DNA of 64,000 nucleotides, from NCBI RefSeq assembly GCF_002154895.1, contig NZ_MUIZ01000002.1, positions 372,001 to 436,000 on the forward strand, written 5' to 3'. A model generated the notes under the pieces. It had not been told where the DNA came from. It saw nothing but the letters and a program-made list of their open reading frames with translations, and did not search any database. Position 1 is the first letter of the stretch. Each line of letters begins with the position of its first letter. Source of the stretch: Lactococcus petauri (lineage in GTDB: Bacteria; Bacillota; Bacilli; Lactobacillales; Streptococcaceae). A program made the position numbers and the translations under genes. Below are positions 26,374 through 35,644 of this stretch, piece by piece.

Positions 26374-27786
26374 TTATTTTTTAATGTGCTCCAGCCATTC
26401 TGGGAGTTCTGTCATTAATTTTTGTAAAGCTTGACCACGATGTGAAGCTGTATTTTTTTCTTCAGCACTAAGCTGAGCAGCAGTTCGGTCTGACGTTCCC
26501 ACTAAAAAGATAGGATCATAGCCAAAACCATTTTCGCCTTGCGGCGTAAGGCCAATACGTCCTTGCCAGTCTGCTTCAACAACCAAACTGTCATGGCCTG
26601 GATAAGCAGCAACTAATGTCGTATGGAAATGCGCCGTCCGACGCTCAGGTGTTATTGCTGTTGAAGCTAACTCATGGAGAAGTTTTGCAATATTTTCCTC
26701 ATCTGTTGGATCAGGCCCAGCAAAACGATGGCTCCAAACACCAGGCAAACCCCCTAAAACATCCACACATAAGCCAGAATCATCACCGATGACAACTTCA
26801 CCAGTAATTTCGGCAATTTGTTCTGCTTTGAGACGTGCATTTTCTTCAAAAGTCATGCCAGTTTCAGCAATATCTGGTAACTCAGGATAATCTTTAAGAT
26901 TTTTAATTTTGTAGCCAAATTCTTCAAATAGACGTTTGAATTCTGCTGTTTTCCCATCGTTACGTGTGGCGATGAGTATCGTTTTTTTAGCAGATAATTC
27001 TGTGTGCTGTGCAGTGATTTTTGCCGAACCAAGCCATCTGTCCGCAATAGCTTGAAAATCTTCTGACTTACCTGTTGTATAAAAACGGTGATGGAGATTT
27101 TGACGCTCTTCACCGTTGAGATCAAAATAATTTAGCAAAACGGTAATATCACGTACAGTTTCAGAACCACTGTCAATAAGCTGAACATCCGGTCCCATTT
27201 CTTTTTGGATGAGTTTGCGCAAAAGAGGATAATGTGTGCAGCCTAAAATCAAGGTGTCAACTTTGCCAACCATTGGTTTTAAAGCCTTCGCTACTATTTC
27301 TTGAGCCTCTTCCGAATCTGCACCGTTGGATTCAACCAATGGTACAAACTCTGGGCAAGCCAAACTACGTACATCAACACTTGATGATTTGAGTTGAATA
27401 ACTTTACGATATTGATCAGAATTAACCGTTGCTTGTGTCGCAATTACGCCGACTTTCTTGTTAATTGTTTTTTGAATCGCACTTGAAGCACCTGGTAAAA
27501 TCACACCTATGACAGGAATATCAAGAGCTGCTCTTACTTCTTCAATTGCAACTGCTGTTGCTGTATTGCAAGCGAAAACAATCATTTTTACATTTTTAGA
27601 AAGCAAAAAATTGACCATATCCCAAGTGAAAGCAGTAATCTGCTCATTTGAGCGTGGCCCGTAAGGCGCACGTTGCGTATCACCGATATAGACAATTTCT
27701 TCGTTTGGTAATTGACGGAGAATCTCGCGAACAACGGTCAAGCCTCCAACTCCTGAATCTAGTAAGCCAATAGGTCTGTTGTCCAT
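26374..27786 (-). CDS. racE-rdgB: Fused glutamate racemase and dITP/XTP pyrophosphatase
   Basis: 470 residues in two domains. Residues 1 to about 265 are glutamate racemase ([25 protein letters not shown] and LGCTHYPLL with the two catalytic Cys), which supplies D-glutamate for peptidoglycan. Residues about 275-470 are RdgB/HAM1 NTPase ([47 protein letters not shown]), which hydrolyses dITP and XTP. The ATG at 27786 has GGAGG 5 nt upstream; the frame is open to a TTG 12 nt earlier. Many streptococci carry the two genes side by side; here there is no stop between them. Confidence 0.92.
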   Translation of the reverse strand: MDNRPIGLLDSGVGGLTVVREILRQLPNEEIVYIGDTQRAPYGPRSNEQITAFTWDMVNFLLSKNVKMIVFACNTATAVAIEEVRAALDIPVIGVILPGASSAIQKTINKKVGVIATQATVNSDQYRKVIQLKSSSVDVRSLACPEFVPLVESNGADSEEAQEIVAKALKPMVGKVDTLILGCTHYPLLRKLIQKEMGPDVQLIDSGSETVRDITVLLNYFDLNGEERQNLHHRFYTTGKSEDFQAIADRWLGSAKITAQHTELSAKKTILIATRNDGKTAEFKRLFEEFGYKIKNLKDYPELPDIAETGMTFEENARLKAEQIAEITGEVVIGDDSGLCVDVLGGLPGVWSHRFAGPDPTDEENIAKLLHELASTAITPERRTAHFHTTLVAAYPGHDSLVVEADWQGRIGLTPQGENGFGYDPIFLVGTSDRTAAQLSAEEKNTASHRGQALQKLMTELPEWLEHIKK

Positions 27787-27813
27787 AAATACCTCCAAAA
27801 TTTACTTTTTATC

Positions 27814-28053
27814 TTATTTTTTCTTAGTGTCTGCTTGTTTAGCTGCACTACGAATTTGACGAAGTACTTGTTGTACTTGTGCTTCAGATGGTTTGCGTCC
27901 CATTGAACCCATCATCATACGTACTGCATCTTCATTCAATGGTGGGTTATCCATCAAGAGTTTTTTAGTTTGTTTTTGTGTAAACCAAGCGCCCCCAGCA
28001 AAGCCAGCAATGGCAAAGACAATCATAAGTAAAATTGCAACAAATAAATTCAT
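27814..28053 (-). CDS. YneF-family (UPF0154) small membrane protein
   Basis: 79 residues: one N-terminal membrane segment (about 4-24), then TQKQTKKLLMDNPPLNEDAV and RMMMGSMGRKPSEAQ, which are the conserved features of the UPF0154 family. Function unknown. It is the first gene after the promoter at 28107-28135 and precedes the racE-rdgB fusion by 27 bp. Confidence 0.9.
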   Translation of the reverse strand: MNLFVAILLMIVFAIAGFAGGAWFTQKQTKKLLMDNPPLNEDAVRMMMGSMGRKPSEAQVQQVLRQIRSAAKQADTKKK

Positions 28054-28106
28054 TAATACTCTCCTACAAGAAAGCTATAAAATCGCTTTCGTAATTTTTA
28101 CTCCTT

Positions 28107-28135
28107 ATTATATCAAATTTAGACACATTTGTCAG
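28107..28135 (-). promoter_or_regulatory. Promoter of the yneF-racE...scpAB-rluB operon
   Basis: Minus strand CTGACA (28135-28130), 17-nt spacer, TATAAT (28112-28107), about 50 nt before yneF. The genes down to rluB are closely spaced or overlap. Confidence 0.8.
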
Positions 28136-28173
28136 CTGCAGATTTTCTCTTTATTTTTTGAGACTTTTATTTA

Positions 28174-29196
28174 TTATTCAACAGTATAAATCCAACCTTC
28201 TGGGGCTTCCTTATCGCCAAATTGAATACCAACAAGTTCATTGTATAAGCGTTGAGTCACTGGGCCAACTTCTGTTTCTGAATAAAAAACATGGTGTTTA
28301 TCCTGATCATCAATAGCACCAATTGGTGAAATGACTGCAGCAGTTCCACAAGCGCCTGCTTCGACAAAATCATCTAGTTGATCAACAAAAACATCTCCTT
28401 CAATAGCTTTCATTCCTAAACGTTCTTCCGCCAATTGCAATAAAGAATATTTTGTGATAGAAGGTAAAATTGAAGGGCTTAAAGGCGTGATGAACTCATT
28501 ATTCTTGGTAATCCCAAAGAAGTTTGCTGCACCCACTTCTTCAATCTTAGTGTGTGTTGCAGGATCAAGATAAATCACATCAGAATAGCCAGCTTCATGT
28601 GCTTTTTGTCCTGGCTCAATCGAAGCGGCATAATTCCCTCCAACTTTTGCCGCACCTGTACCATGTGGCGCCGCACGGTCATAATCACGGGATACGAGGA
28701 AGTTTGTTGGTGCTAAACCACCTTTAAAATAAGAACCTACTGGGACCGCAAAAATTGTAAAGATGTATTCATCAGCTGGTTTTACCCCAACAAGGCCGCC
28801 AACACCTATTAATAGTGGACGGAGGTAAAGCGTAGCTCCAGTTCCGTAAGGAGGGACAAAGTCTTCATTTGCTTTAACGACTTGTTTTACGGCATCGATA
28901 AACTTGTCTGTTGGTACTTCTGCCATACGCAAGCGGCGCGCTGTAGCTTGTAAACGCTCAGCGTTACGGTCAGGACGAAAAAGATTTATTTTTCCAGATT
29001 TTGTACGGTAGGCTTTGAGTCCTTCAAATCCTTGTTGTCCATAATGAAGCGCTGGCGAGCCTTCCGAAAGGTGCAAAGTCGCATCGCCTGTAAGTTTTCC
29101 ATCATCCCATTTCCCATCTTTAAAATGTGAAATATAGCGATAAGGCAACTCTCTGTATTCAAAACCTAAATTTTCCCAATCTAATTCAACTGTCAT
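28174..29196 (-). CDS. ilvE: Branched-chain amino acid aminotransferase
   Basis: 340 residues, class IV PLP enzyme that transaminates leucine, isoleucine and valine with 2-oxoglutarate (called bcaT in lactococci). Recognisable segments: HYGQQGFEGLKAYR, FRPDRNAERLQ, YLRPLLIGVG, GAAKVGGNYAAS with the PLP Lys, and GTAAVISPIG. A consensus promoter and a possible CodY box lie upstream, which fits control by branched-chain amino acids known for this gene in L. lactis. Confidence 0.94.
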   Translation of the reverse strand: MTVELDWENLGFEYRELPYRYISHFKDGKWDDGKLTGDATLHLSEGSPALHYGQQGFEGLKAYRTKSGKINLFRPDRNAERLQATARRLRMAEVPTDKFIDAVKQVVKANEDFVPPYGTGATLYLRPLLIGVGGLVGVKPADEYIFTIFAVPVGSYFKGGLAPTNFLVSRDYDRAAPHGTGAAKVGGNYAASIEPGQKAHEAGYSDVIYLDPATHTKIEEVGAANFFGITKNNEFITPLSPSILPSITKYSLLQLAEERLGMKAIEGDVFVDQLDDFVEAGACGTAAVISPIGAIDDQDKHHVFYSETEVGPVTQRLYNELVGIQFGDKEAPEGWIYTVE

Positions 29197-29270
29197 TCTT
29201 TTTCATCCCCCATTTTATTGACATTCTTTTTCCATAAAGCCAAACTTCATGGTATTTGTTATAATTAATT

Positions 29271-29299
29271 ATTATAAGCTATTTTGAATGTGATTTCAA
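29271..29299 (-). promoter_or_regulatory. ilvE promoter
   Basis: Minus strand TTGAAA (29299-29294), 17-nt spacer, TATAAT (29276-29271). Confidence 0.75.
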
Positions 29300-29301
29300 C
29301 A

Positions 29302-29316
29302 TAAATTCAGAAAATT
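29302..29316. promoter_or_regulatory. Possible CodY box upstream of ilvE
   Basis: On the minus strand AATTTTCTGAATTTA matches 12 of 15 positions of the CodY consensus AATTTTCWGAAAATT and abuts the ilvE -35. CodY control of bcaT is known in L. lactis; binding here is inferred. Confidence 0.5.
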
Positions 29317-29333
29317 ATAGAAATGGAAATAAA

Positions 29334-30080
29334 ATGAATATTCTTAGAATAAATTTTCAAGAACTCGGCCAACTCTTGTTGGATAAATTAATCTACGTCT
29401 TTTTAGTCAGTCTTTTGTTTTTTATTTTATACCGGATCAGTGCACGCATCGTAGAAACTCTTTTCAAAAACTACAGCAATCGTTCTTGGGCAGATGTTTC
29501 TCGGATAATGACCTTAGCCCGCTTAACAAAAAGTGGTTTAACTTATCTGACAGCCTTTCTCTGGATCTATACCATTCTCTCTATTCTTGGTGTTCCTGTA
29601 GGAAGTGTACTTGCAGGTGCTGGTATTCTTGGTGTTGCTCTTGGTTTCGCAGGCCGTGACCTTGTCGCAGATATCATCAATGGTTTCTTTATTATTATCG
29701 AACATCAGATTAACGTGGGCGATTGGATTCGTTTTGAAAATCTCGGTATCGAAGGGGAGGTTACTGCTGTAGGTATCCGCTCAATCACTTTGATTTCAGA
29801 TGATGGTGCCACAGCTTTCATTCCTAACCGTAATATTGAATCCTTGAAAAATTTCTCTTACAAAGATCGGACGATGAACTTAGACATCCCAGTTACAGCC
29901 GAAAATTTAGAAGTGATGAAAGACCAAGTTCTCCGTGTGAACGCTGAATATCCTCAAGTCGTTTACAACGGTATTATTACACGAGACGAAAGCATTTTTA
30001 TACGGAGTTTACTCACGGCGAATCTCAGCGAAATAAATGGCTTACGGATGGAAATTATGAACAAATATTATACAAAATAA
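29334..30080 (+). CDS. mscS: MscS-family mechanosensitive channel
   Basis: 248 residues. Two or three membrane segments (about 15-35, 65-90) lead into the pore helix GAGILGVALGFAGRDLVADI and the beta domain with NVGDWIRFENLGIEGEV and FIPNRNIESLKNFS. Such channels release solutes on hypo-osmotic shock. The ribosome binding site is weak (GGAA). It is divergent from ilvE and ends at a bidirectional terminator shared with rnhB. Confidence 0.9.
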   Translation: MNILRINFQELGQLLLDKLIYVFLVSLLFFILYRISARIVETLFKNYSNRSWADVSRIMTLARLTKSGLTYLTAFLWIYTILSILGVPVGSVLAGAGILGVALGFAGRDLVADIINGFFIIIEHQINVGDWIRFENLGIEGEVTAVGIRSITLISDDGATAFIPNRNIESLKNFSYKDRTMNLDIPVTAENLEVMKDQVLRVNAEYPQVVYNGIITRDESIFIRSLLTANLSEINGLRMEIMNKYYTK

Positions 30081-30107
30081 GCAGATCATGATGATCTGCT
30101 TATTTTT
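30080..30107. terminator. Bidirectional terminator between mscS and rnhB
   Basis: AAGCAGATCATGATGATCTGCTT stem followed by ATTTTT on the plus strand and by A/T-rich sequence on the minus strand; it overlaps the 3' end of rnhB. Confidence 0.8.
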
Positions 30108-30861
30108 CTACCATTGATTTGATAGGTTCATAAGATTTACGGTGAATCGCTGTAACACCGTAGTTCTTTAGGTCTTCCAAATGCTTGGCCGTGCCATAAC
30201 CTGCATTATGTTCAAAGTCGTAATGTGGGTATTTTTGTCCATACTCCGCCATCATTCGATCTCGTGTCACCTTCGCAACAATACTTGCTGCCGCAATGCT
30301 TGACGACTTGGCATCACCTTTGATAATACTGACTTGAGGAATATTAATGTCTAACTTCATCGCATCGATTAAGAGGCATTCTGGCTGTATTTCTAATTTT
30401 TCTACAGCTTGAAGCATTGCGATTTTAGTCGCCTGATATATGTTCACTTGGTCAATCGTTTCGTTATCAACTAAGCCAACACTGACAGCAAGCGCTTTTT
30501 CTTGGACTTCTGCAAAAATAGCTTCATGTTTAGATTTTGGAATTTTCTTACTGTCGTTGAGACCTTTAATCTTACAATTTTTTGGTAAAATCACGGCTGC
30601 AGTCACAACAGGACCAGCTAAGGGACCACGTCCAACCTCATCTATACCCGCAATCAAGTCCATCCCTTGCGCATATGCTTGTCGCTCAAAGTTCAGCATC
30701 ATTTCTAAACGTTCGTCTTCTACTTGTTCTGCTAAAATCTCTTTTTTACGACGTTTAATCGCTGTTTGAACTCCTGCACGAGTATCTTCCAAAAAAGCGT
30801 CCACTTCGAGTAGTGTATTTAAGCCGTTCAGTTGCTCTTTTATTTCTTTAATCGTTGACAT
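30100..30861 (-). CDS. rnhB: Ribonuclease HII
   Basis: 253 residues. It removes ribonucleotides from RNA-DNA hybrids. The catalytic motif [15 protein letters not shown] (first Asp-Glu near residue 76), [11 protein letters not shown] and the later [13 protein letters not shown] with acidic residues are present, preceded by an N-terminal extension of about 70 residues common in Firmicutes RNase HII. The ATG at 30861 is preferred; a GTG 6 nt upstream is possible. It overlaps the end of rbgA by 14 nt, giving an rbgA-rnhB operon. Confidence 0.94.
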   Translation of the reverse strand: MSTIKEIKEQLNGLNTLLEVDAFLEDTRAGVQTAIKRRKKEILAEQVEDERLEMMLNFERQAYAQGMDLIAGIDEVGRGPLAGPVVTAAVILPKNCKIKGLNDSKKIPKSKHEAIFAEVQEKALAVSVGLVDNETIDQVNIYQATKIAMLQAVEKLEIQPECLLIDAMKLDINIPQVSIIKGDAKSSSIAAASIVAKVTRDRMMAEYGQKYPHYDFEHNAGYGTAKHLEDLKNYGVTAIHRKSYEPIKSMVEK

Positions 30862-31705
30862 AGTCACTCACTTTATCCAAGCAATATTCGCCCATTCTGC
30901 CATCACGTACATCCTTAACAAACATTTGATAAAAACGGTCATAATCATCACGGAAGCCAAAACGTTTGGTCAATTCCATGATGAGATCGGGAATTTCTAA
31001 CTCCAGATCTGCTTCTTTCATGCGCAAACGTTTCATAGTTGCTTCTTGGTAATTTTCAAGGAAATACTGCAAACCAAAAATAGTCACATCATCCATCGGC
31101 AAAAGCTGATCCTTAATAGCGCCTGTTAAAGCAAGTTTTAGACCAACTTGGTCATCTTCGAATTTTGGCCAAAGTATCCCTGGTGTGTCAAGAATTTCCA
31201 ACTCTTTATTGGTACGCAACCATTGCTGCCCCTTAGTTACACCAGGCTTATTTCCTGTAACAGCTACTTTTTTTCCTGCAAGACGGTTCATCAGTGTTGA
31301 CTTACCCGCATTAGGAATACCTACAATCATCGTACGTAAAGAACTATTTTGGATGCCTCGTTCAGCATTACGCGCAAGCTTATCAGCCATCAAAGTTTTC
31401 GCTGCAACAGTCAAACGTTTGGCAGTATGTGCTTCTTTCGAATTGATGGCTAGAGCGATTATGCCTTGCTTTTCGAAAAACTCCACCCACGATTTCACAG
31501 CGTTTCTGTCAGCTAAATCAGCCTTGTTTAAAGCGATAAGACGTGGTTTATCCCCAATAATTTTATCCAACATTGGGTTACGTGAACTGATTGGTAAACG
31601 TGCATCTACCAACTCAATCACAAAATCAACATATTTTAAATTTTCTTGAACTTGACGACGCGCTTTGGACATGTGCCCTGGGAACCATTGAATTGCTACA
31701 CCCAT
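30848..31705 (-). CDS. rbgA: Ribosome biogenesis GTPase RbgA (YlqF)
   Basis: 285 residues. A circularly permuted GTPase for late 50S assembly: N-terminal [14 protein letters not shown], then G4 [10 protein letters not shown], then G1 [12 protein letters not shown] and G3 LDTPGILWP, followed by the C-terminal ANTAR-like domain (about 200-285). The permuted order G4-G1-G3 is diagnostic. It is cotranscribed with rnhB. Confidence 0.95.
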   Translation of the reverse strand: MGVAIQWFPGHMSKARRQVQENLKYVDFVIELVDARLPISSRNPMLDKIIGDKPRLIALNKADLADRNAVKSWVEFFEKQGIIALAINSKEAHTAKRLTVAAKTLMADKLARNAERGIQNSSLRTMIVGIPNAGKSTLMNRLAGKKVAVTGNKPGVTKGQQWLRTNKELEILDTPGILWPKFEDDQVGLKLALTGAIKDQLLPMDDVTIFGLQYFLENYQEATMKRLRMKEADLELEIPDLIMELTKRFGFRDDYDRFYQMFVKDVRDGRMGEYCLDKVSDYVND

Positions 31706-31839
31706 TTTTAAACCCTGCTATAACTGATGTCATAGCCTTTCATTTTTATTTTTTAGTGATGAAAATAAGTATTAAATACATCTAGAGATGTCCGTATCTC
31801 TATTTTACTTGAACCTGCTCTCTGTGTTTTTTCTTACAT

Positions 31840-31878
31840 AAAAAAGCCTTGTAGAGCATATCATACTAGGCTATTTTA
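31840..31878 (-). terminator. Terminator-like hairpin upstream of rbgA
   Basis: On the minus strand AGCCTAGTA and TACAAGGCT pair with one mismatch and are followed by TTTTTTA. A first terminator for the glycosylase gene lies at 31947-31970, so this second one would end either read-through or a short RNA of its own. Confidence 0.55.
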
Positions 31879-31946
31879 TCATTTTTTAAGATTCTGCGCT
31901 AATATGTAGGCGTTTTGTGGAGTTTGTGCGCTTACCCACTATTATG

Positions 31947-31970
31947 AAAAAAGCATGAATTCATGCCTTT
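31947..31970 (-). terminator. Terminator after the 3-methyladenine glycosylase gene
   Basis: Palindromic stem GCATGAATTCATGC followed on the minus strand by TTTTTT. Confidence 0.75.
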
Positions 31971-31983
31971 GGTATCGTTTCTT

Positions 31984-32604
31984 TTACCTCGTCTTTATTT
32001 TTCTGAAAAGGTGGTTTTCCCAAGTCAACTCATCATCATCTAATATTTCTTTTTTCCGAATACGGGAAACTTGCGAATTTCCTTTTACATAAAACCCTAA
32101 AGGTTCATCTCGCCATTCATCCATACATGTTATTCCAATCCTTTTTCGGCTAGCAATCTCTTTGGGTGTTTTGTCTACTTCTAATGTCAAACGTGAGTCA
32201 AGAAAATACTCTCCGTCTATCTCTTTCGTTATGCCAAAGGATTTCGTGAGCTTTCCAGGACCACTGCAATCATGTTCTGGAGCATCTGCTTGAACGGCAC
32301 GAATTAAAACAGCCTCTGGGATATTTTCGTCCATAGTTACTAGATTTAACATAAAATGACCATGAATTTGATATACATACCAGTGACCAGCGGAGAGATA
32401 CATGGATTCATTACGAGGTGTTCGTTTTCCCATGAAACTATGACATGCACTATCCAGTGTCCCAAGATAAGCTTCAGTTTCTACGATATTCCCAAGTATT
32501 TGCGACTCACCGCCTGTTTCCATGACAAGTTTCATACCAAGAAGGCTTTTGGCCGTCTCAATTGTGCTCTTATTTATAATATCTAAAAAATTTTTATCTT
32601 TCAT
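31984..32604 (-). CDS. 3-methyladenine DNA glycosylase (AAG/MPG family)
   Basis: 206 residues. It excises alkylated and deaminated purines. The family features are GNIVETEAYLGTLDSACHSF with the catalytic Glu of ETEAY, the intercalating-tyrosine segment GHWYVYQIHG, and the later GPGKLTKSFGI. The gene stands alone between terminators and is preceded by about 165 bp with no recognisable element. Confidence 0.92.
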   Translation of the reverse strand: MKDKNFLDIINKSTIETAKSLLGMKLVMETGGESQILGNIVETEAYLGTLDSACHSFMGKRTPRNESMYLSAGHWYVYQIHGHFMLNLVTMDENIPEAVLIRAVQADAPEHDCSGPGKLTKSFGITKEIDGEYFLDSRLTLEVDKTPKEIASRKRIGITCMDEWRDEPLGFYVKGNSQVSRIRKKEILDDDELTWENHLFRKIKTR

Positions 32605-32771
32605 AAATTACCTGATCTTTCACATAGCAAAGTACTTTTTGGGTGCCGGTTTTACCTTTACTTAATTGGAATCTAGACAATCCATGATTGCTAATATATC
32701 TTTAACATTGGAGGAGGGTGGCTTAGAAAAAATAATTACCATCATATATTTACTAAGTCCCAACAAAAAGT

Positions 32772-33179
32772 TCAAACCCACTTCGTTGTTTTAGCATCAA
32801 GAATATTATGTTTATCTAAATAAGACAGTAATGGATTTAAAACGTAAGAAAAGTTTACCATGTCCAGTGTTTCAATAAATTGTATTCCTTTTATTTTATT
32901 AGGTTCATTTAGTGTGGGAAGTCCTTTGGCAGTATTTGCAAAATAGAAATGTCCTCTCCACTCTATATCTCCAAAAACAAAATCATCAGAATACACTTCT
33001 TCCAAATCAGAAATAGTTAAAGAAATTTCTTCTTCAACTTCCCTTATTGCACAAGCAATTGAGGATTCTCCTTGTTCTTTTTTCCTCCTGGAATGTTCCA
33101 AACTGCCTTTCGATCTCTTATAACTAAAACATCTCCACTTGCATCTTTCAAAAAAAACTCTAGAAAATTCTTTTTTCAT
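32772..33179 (-). CDS. Nudix hydrolase with two compensating frameshifts in the N-terminal part
   Basis: The open frame gives 135 residues starting at ATG 33179 behind a good AAGGAG site. From about residue 34 on it is a Nudix protein (KKEQGESSIACAIREVEEEI), but residues 11-33 are Cys/Arg/Lys-rich and unlike any Nudix protein. Reading the +1 frame over that stretch gives a convincing domain start: LKDASGDVLVIRDRK, then AVWNIPGG joining exactly to KKEQGES. The frame would leave at a T8 run (33150-33157) and return at an A6 run (33078-33083), the second being A AAA AAG with AGGAGG directly 5' of it. Explanations are homopolymer sequencing error, a decaying gene, or recoding. The substrate is unknown. 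Confidence 0.75.
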   Translation of the reverse strand: MKKEFSRVFFERCKWRCFSYKRSKGSLEHSRRKKEQGESSIACAIREVEEEISLTISDLEEVYSDDFVFGDIEWRGHFYFANTAKGLPTLNEPNKIKGIQFIETLDMVNFSYVLNPLLSYLDKHNILDAKTTKWV

Positions 33180-33228
33180 TACCTAGTCTCCTTCCTTCCG
33201 AATATCCTATTCCATTTTAACTTCTTTG

Positions 33229-33849
33229 TTACTCTAACCCATACATAGAAGCAGATAGATTTTTATGTAGAATTTGATCTGAATCCTTATCATAGATAAC
33301 ATACAGACCAACTGATCCATCAGAGAGTGTTTCTCCACTGGACCAGTTTGCTTTACCCTCAACTGCGGCCCCTCCCGGATAGTATTGCGTATATTCAACT
33401 AGCTCCTCAGGGGGGCCAAGTTCTTTTATTAGTTCTTTCATGAGTGTACCATGTGCGTAGTACTGCTCTTTCTTATCTGGGGAACGATGCAGCGCAGCAA
33501 TTTGTATATTATCGTACTTTTCTAAGCTCAGACCTTCAATTGTTGATGCATTTTTCTCAGCATATTCTTTTTCCTTTGAAAGCTTAACTTCTTTCGTTGA
33601 CATATTTACAGCCGTGGCTTTTTCTTCAACTTTATATGTTTTCAAATTCGTGTTTTTTAAGATAAAAACCATTACTATCAGTAGACTGAGGGTCAAAATG
33701 AAAAGAGACAGCCAAATCATTTTTCTACTTTTGTGTATGGGATAGCTTATATACTCAGTCTGGCAGTAAAGACATCTTGTTGTTCCTGCTTCTTGAACAA
33801 ATTCATTAGCGCCACAATTTTTACATTTCACTGTTTCATTCTTTGTCAT
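33229..33849 (-). CDS. Zinc-ribbon membrane protein, paralogue 1
   Basis: 206 residues. An N-terminal zinc ribbon (CKNCGANEF ... CLYCQTEY), one membrane segment at about 46-66, a coiled, charged linker, and a C-terminal extracytoplasmic domain containing SLEKYDNIQIA and ANWSSGETLSDGSVGLYVIY. It is homologous along its whole length to the next gene upstream, whose stop it overlaps by 14 nt. Topology suggests the zinc ribbon is cytoplasmic and the C-terminal domain outside. I do not recognise a function. Confidence 0.75.
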   Translation of the reverse strand: MTKNETVKCKNCGANEFVQEAGTTRCLYCQTEYISYPIHKSRKMIWLSLFILTLSLLIVMVFILKNTNLKTYKVEEKATAVNMSTKEVKLSKEKEYAEKNASTIEGLSLEKYDNIQIAALHRSPDKKEQYYAHGTLMKELIKELGPPEELVEYTQYYPGGAAVEGKANWSSGETLSDGSVGLYVIYDKDSDQILHKNLSASMYGLE

Positions 33850-34450
33850 AAATGTTGCCCATCAAGTCTTTTCTTAAAATTTGTCCTGTTTCTTTATCAT
33901 AACTGATTGAGATTGTTACTTCTCCGTCTTTTAAATAAGACCCTGTGGACCAAGTTGCTATACCTTCAATTTTGTTTCCCGGAACGCGACTTTCTTTTAA
34001 GCTATCTGGAGAATAACCAACACTTCGCTCAAGGTCCGAAAAGTGCATACCATTTTGGTAAATTGGATATTTACTTTCCGCTGAGACAATCTGTTCGGCT
34101 CGTTGGATATTGTTGTATTTTTCTAAAGACCAGCCCTTTATTTTATCAATATTTTCACGCGCGTATTGGTTCCTGTTTTTCTTTAAAGAGGAGTCACTTT
34201 GGAATAGTTTTTGATTTTGAGAAGTTGTTGATTTCCTTCCCGAATTGTTTATTCCATAAGAAACTAAAAACCAGACAATCACAAAAGTTGTAAAAACTAA
34301 TGCTCCGATAGCAAGCCAAATATTTTTCCGACTTCTTCTGGGAGCATCCTCCTCCTTGTACTGCGTAGCGCAATAGGAACAAATAAGTCTCCCTTGCTTT
34401 CTTATAAAACTTGATCCTCCACAATTTTTACAGATAATTGCCTCTATCAT
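33836..34450 (-). CDS. Zinc-ribbon membrane protein, paralogue 2
   Basis: 204 residues with the same layout as its neighbour: zinc ribbon (CKNCGGSSF ... CSYCATQY), a basic stretch, a membrane segment at about 47-67, then a domain with SLEKYNNIQRAEQ, IATWSTGSYLKDGEVTISISY and DKETGQILRKDL. The pair probably arose by tandem duplication; the shared C-terminal blocks are more conserved than the linker. Function unknown; a small beta-sheet recognition domain of BamE-like type is only a guess. Confidence 0.75.
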   Translation of the reverse strand: MIEAIICKNCGGSSFIRKQGRLICSYCATQYKEEDAPRRSRKNIWLAIGALVFTTFVIVWFLVSYGINNSGRKSTTSQNQKLFQSDSSLKKNRNQYARENIDKIKGWSLEKYNNIQRAEQIVSAESKYPIYQNGMHFSDLERSVGYSPDSLKESRVPGNKIEGIATWSTGSYLKDGEVTISISYDKETGQILRKDLMGNIYDKE

Positions 34451-34557
34451 TTTAACCTGACCTTTAATTTTTACGTAAAGAGAAAAAATTGATATGCCTT
34501 AATCAATTATTTTCTCCTTGATGATATCACTATTTAAGTATATTGTATCATTTTTAA

Positions 34558-34583
34558 AAAGACATGCATTCATGCCTTTTTTA
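34558..34583 (-). terminator. Terminator between the 34.6-35.6 kb gene and the zinc-ribbon pair
   Basis: GGCATGAATGCATGTC hairpin followed on the minus strand by TTTTTA, overlapping the stop of the upstream gene. Confidence 0.7.
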
Positions 34584-35627
34584 TATTCTATCCAAAGGAT
34601 CCGCAATCATATCCTGTTTACTTGATGCGTCTCCATCTACATCATTCAGATATGTTTCCATACGTATGGCATTAATCTGCAGCTTATCTTGACTAAAATC
34701 AATATTCTCTTTCTTAATGACCAGCTGTTGGGTAGTGAGCGTGTTGGAAATACCGTAGCGGAACTTAATCGCGTTTTGTTTTGCAAAAATATCCTTCCAA
34801 GTAATTTGAGGAATATGCTTTAAGACTTTTTCTGTATTAATATTTTTTAAAGGGTTATCTGTAAAAAGTGTCTTCAATGCCCCTTCACTTAGCATATCGT
34901 AAGCCCCAAAACCTTGACCCTTCACGACAGGTTCATAGATTTCCTCAGTTTCAAAACCAATCATTTGAAAATCCACCGTAGCCTGAGCTTCAAAATGCCC
35001 ATGTTCTGTCTCTTTCGAAGGTTCGGTCTGAATATGAACAGTGACTTCTGCATTAGGCTTCATATGAATGGCATTGGTCATATCATAGCCTTGCCATGTT
35101 GTATCATCAAGAGCCGAAAATAATTCATTATTTAGCACCTCTACCCGCTTCTTCCATGCTTCGTTAATTTTTGTACTGTTTTTGACGTTTTCTGCTCTTT
35201 CTTTAACCAAAGATTCTTCTTTTTGTTGGTAAGCTTTGCTTCCTGGCCAGTAATACGTTTCCCAGATTTCCTTCTCACCAAGTTTGGTACGGATTTTTAA
35301 GACCTCGTTATTATTTTCCATACGAAACTTGCGTGTGACTGAGAAATCACCCGCTTTTTCTGTAATCGTGTGCGTAATAGGATTAATCTTCACATTTTTA
35401 TCTGAACGAATCACCATTTCCTGTTTGGTAAAAGGACTGGCTTGCACCAAATCTCCTCGTAATGAGCCGGCAGAAACACGGAGTTTATTTTCCCCAAAGC
35501 TGACCCACTTCCCCCGAACATCTGTTGTGGCTGGGCCTAAAAAGAGATAAGTAAGGAGAGCTGCGCTGACAAGAACTACTCCCAATAGACCACCAATAAA
35601 TATTTTTTCATATTTAAATTGTAACAT
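34581..35627 (-). CDS. Membrane-anchored extracytoplasmic protein of unknown function
   Basis: 348 residues from ATG 35627 (MLQFKYEKIFIGGLL). One membrane segment at about residues 8-31, then a long soluble part with no Cys, containing TDVRGKWVSFGENKLRVS, EIWETYYWPGSKAY and DDTTWQGYDMTNAIHMKP. The protein would be anchored with its bulk outside the cell. A longer frame begins at 35669, but that start lies inside the terminator hairpin of the dapE gene, so it is rejected. No ribosome binding site stands out. I do not recognise the family. Confidence 0.7.
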   Translation of the reverse strand: MLQFKYEKIFIGGLLGVVLVSAALLTYLFLGPATTDVRGKWVSFGENKLRVSAGSLRGDLVQASPFTKQEMVIRSDKNVKINPITHTITEKAGDFSVTRKFRMENNNEVLKIRTKLGEKEIWETYYWPGSKAYQQKEESLVKERAENVKNSTKINEAWKKRVEVLNNELFSALDDTTWQGYDMTNAIHMKPNAEVTVHIQTEPSKETEHGHFEAQATVDFQMIGFETEEIYEPVVKGQGFGAYDMLSEGALKTLFTDNPLKNINTEKVLKHIPQITWKDIFAKQNAIKFRYGISNTLTTQQLVIKKENIDFSQDKLQINAIRMETYLNDVDGDASSKQDMIADPLDRI

Positions 35628-35644
35628 AAAGTAATATAAACGCA

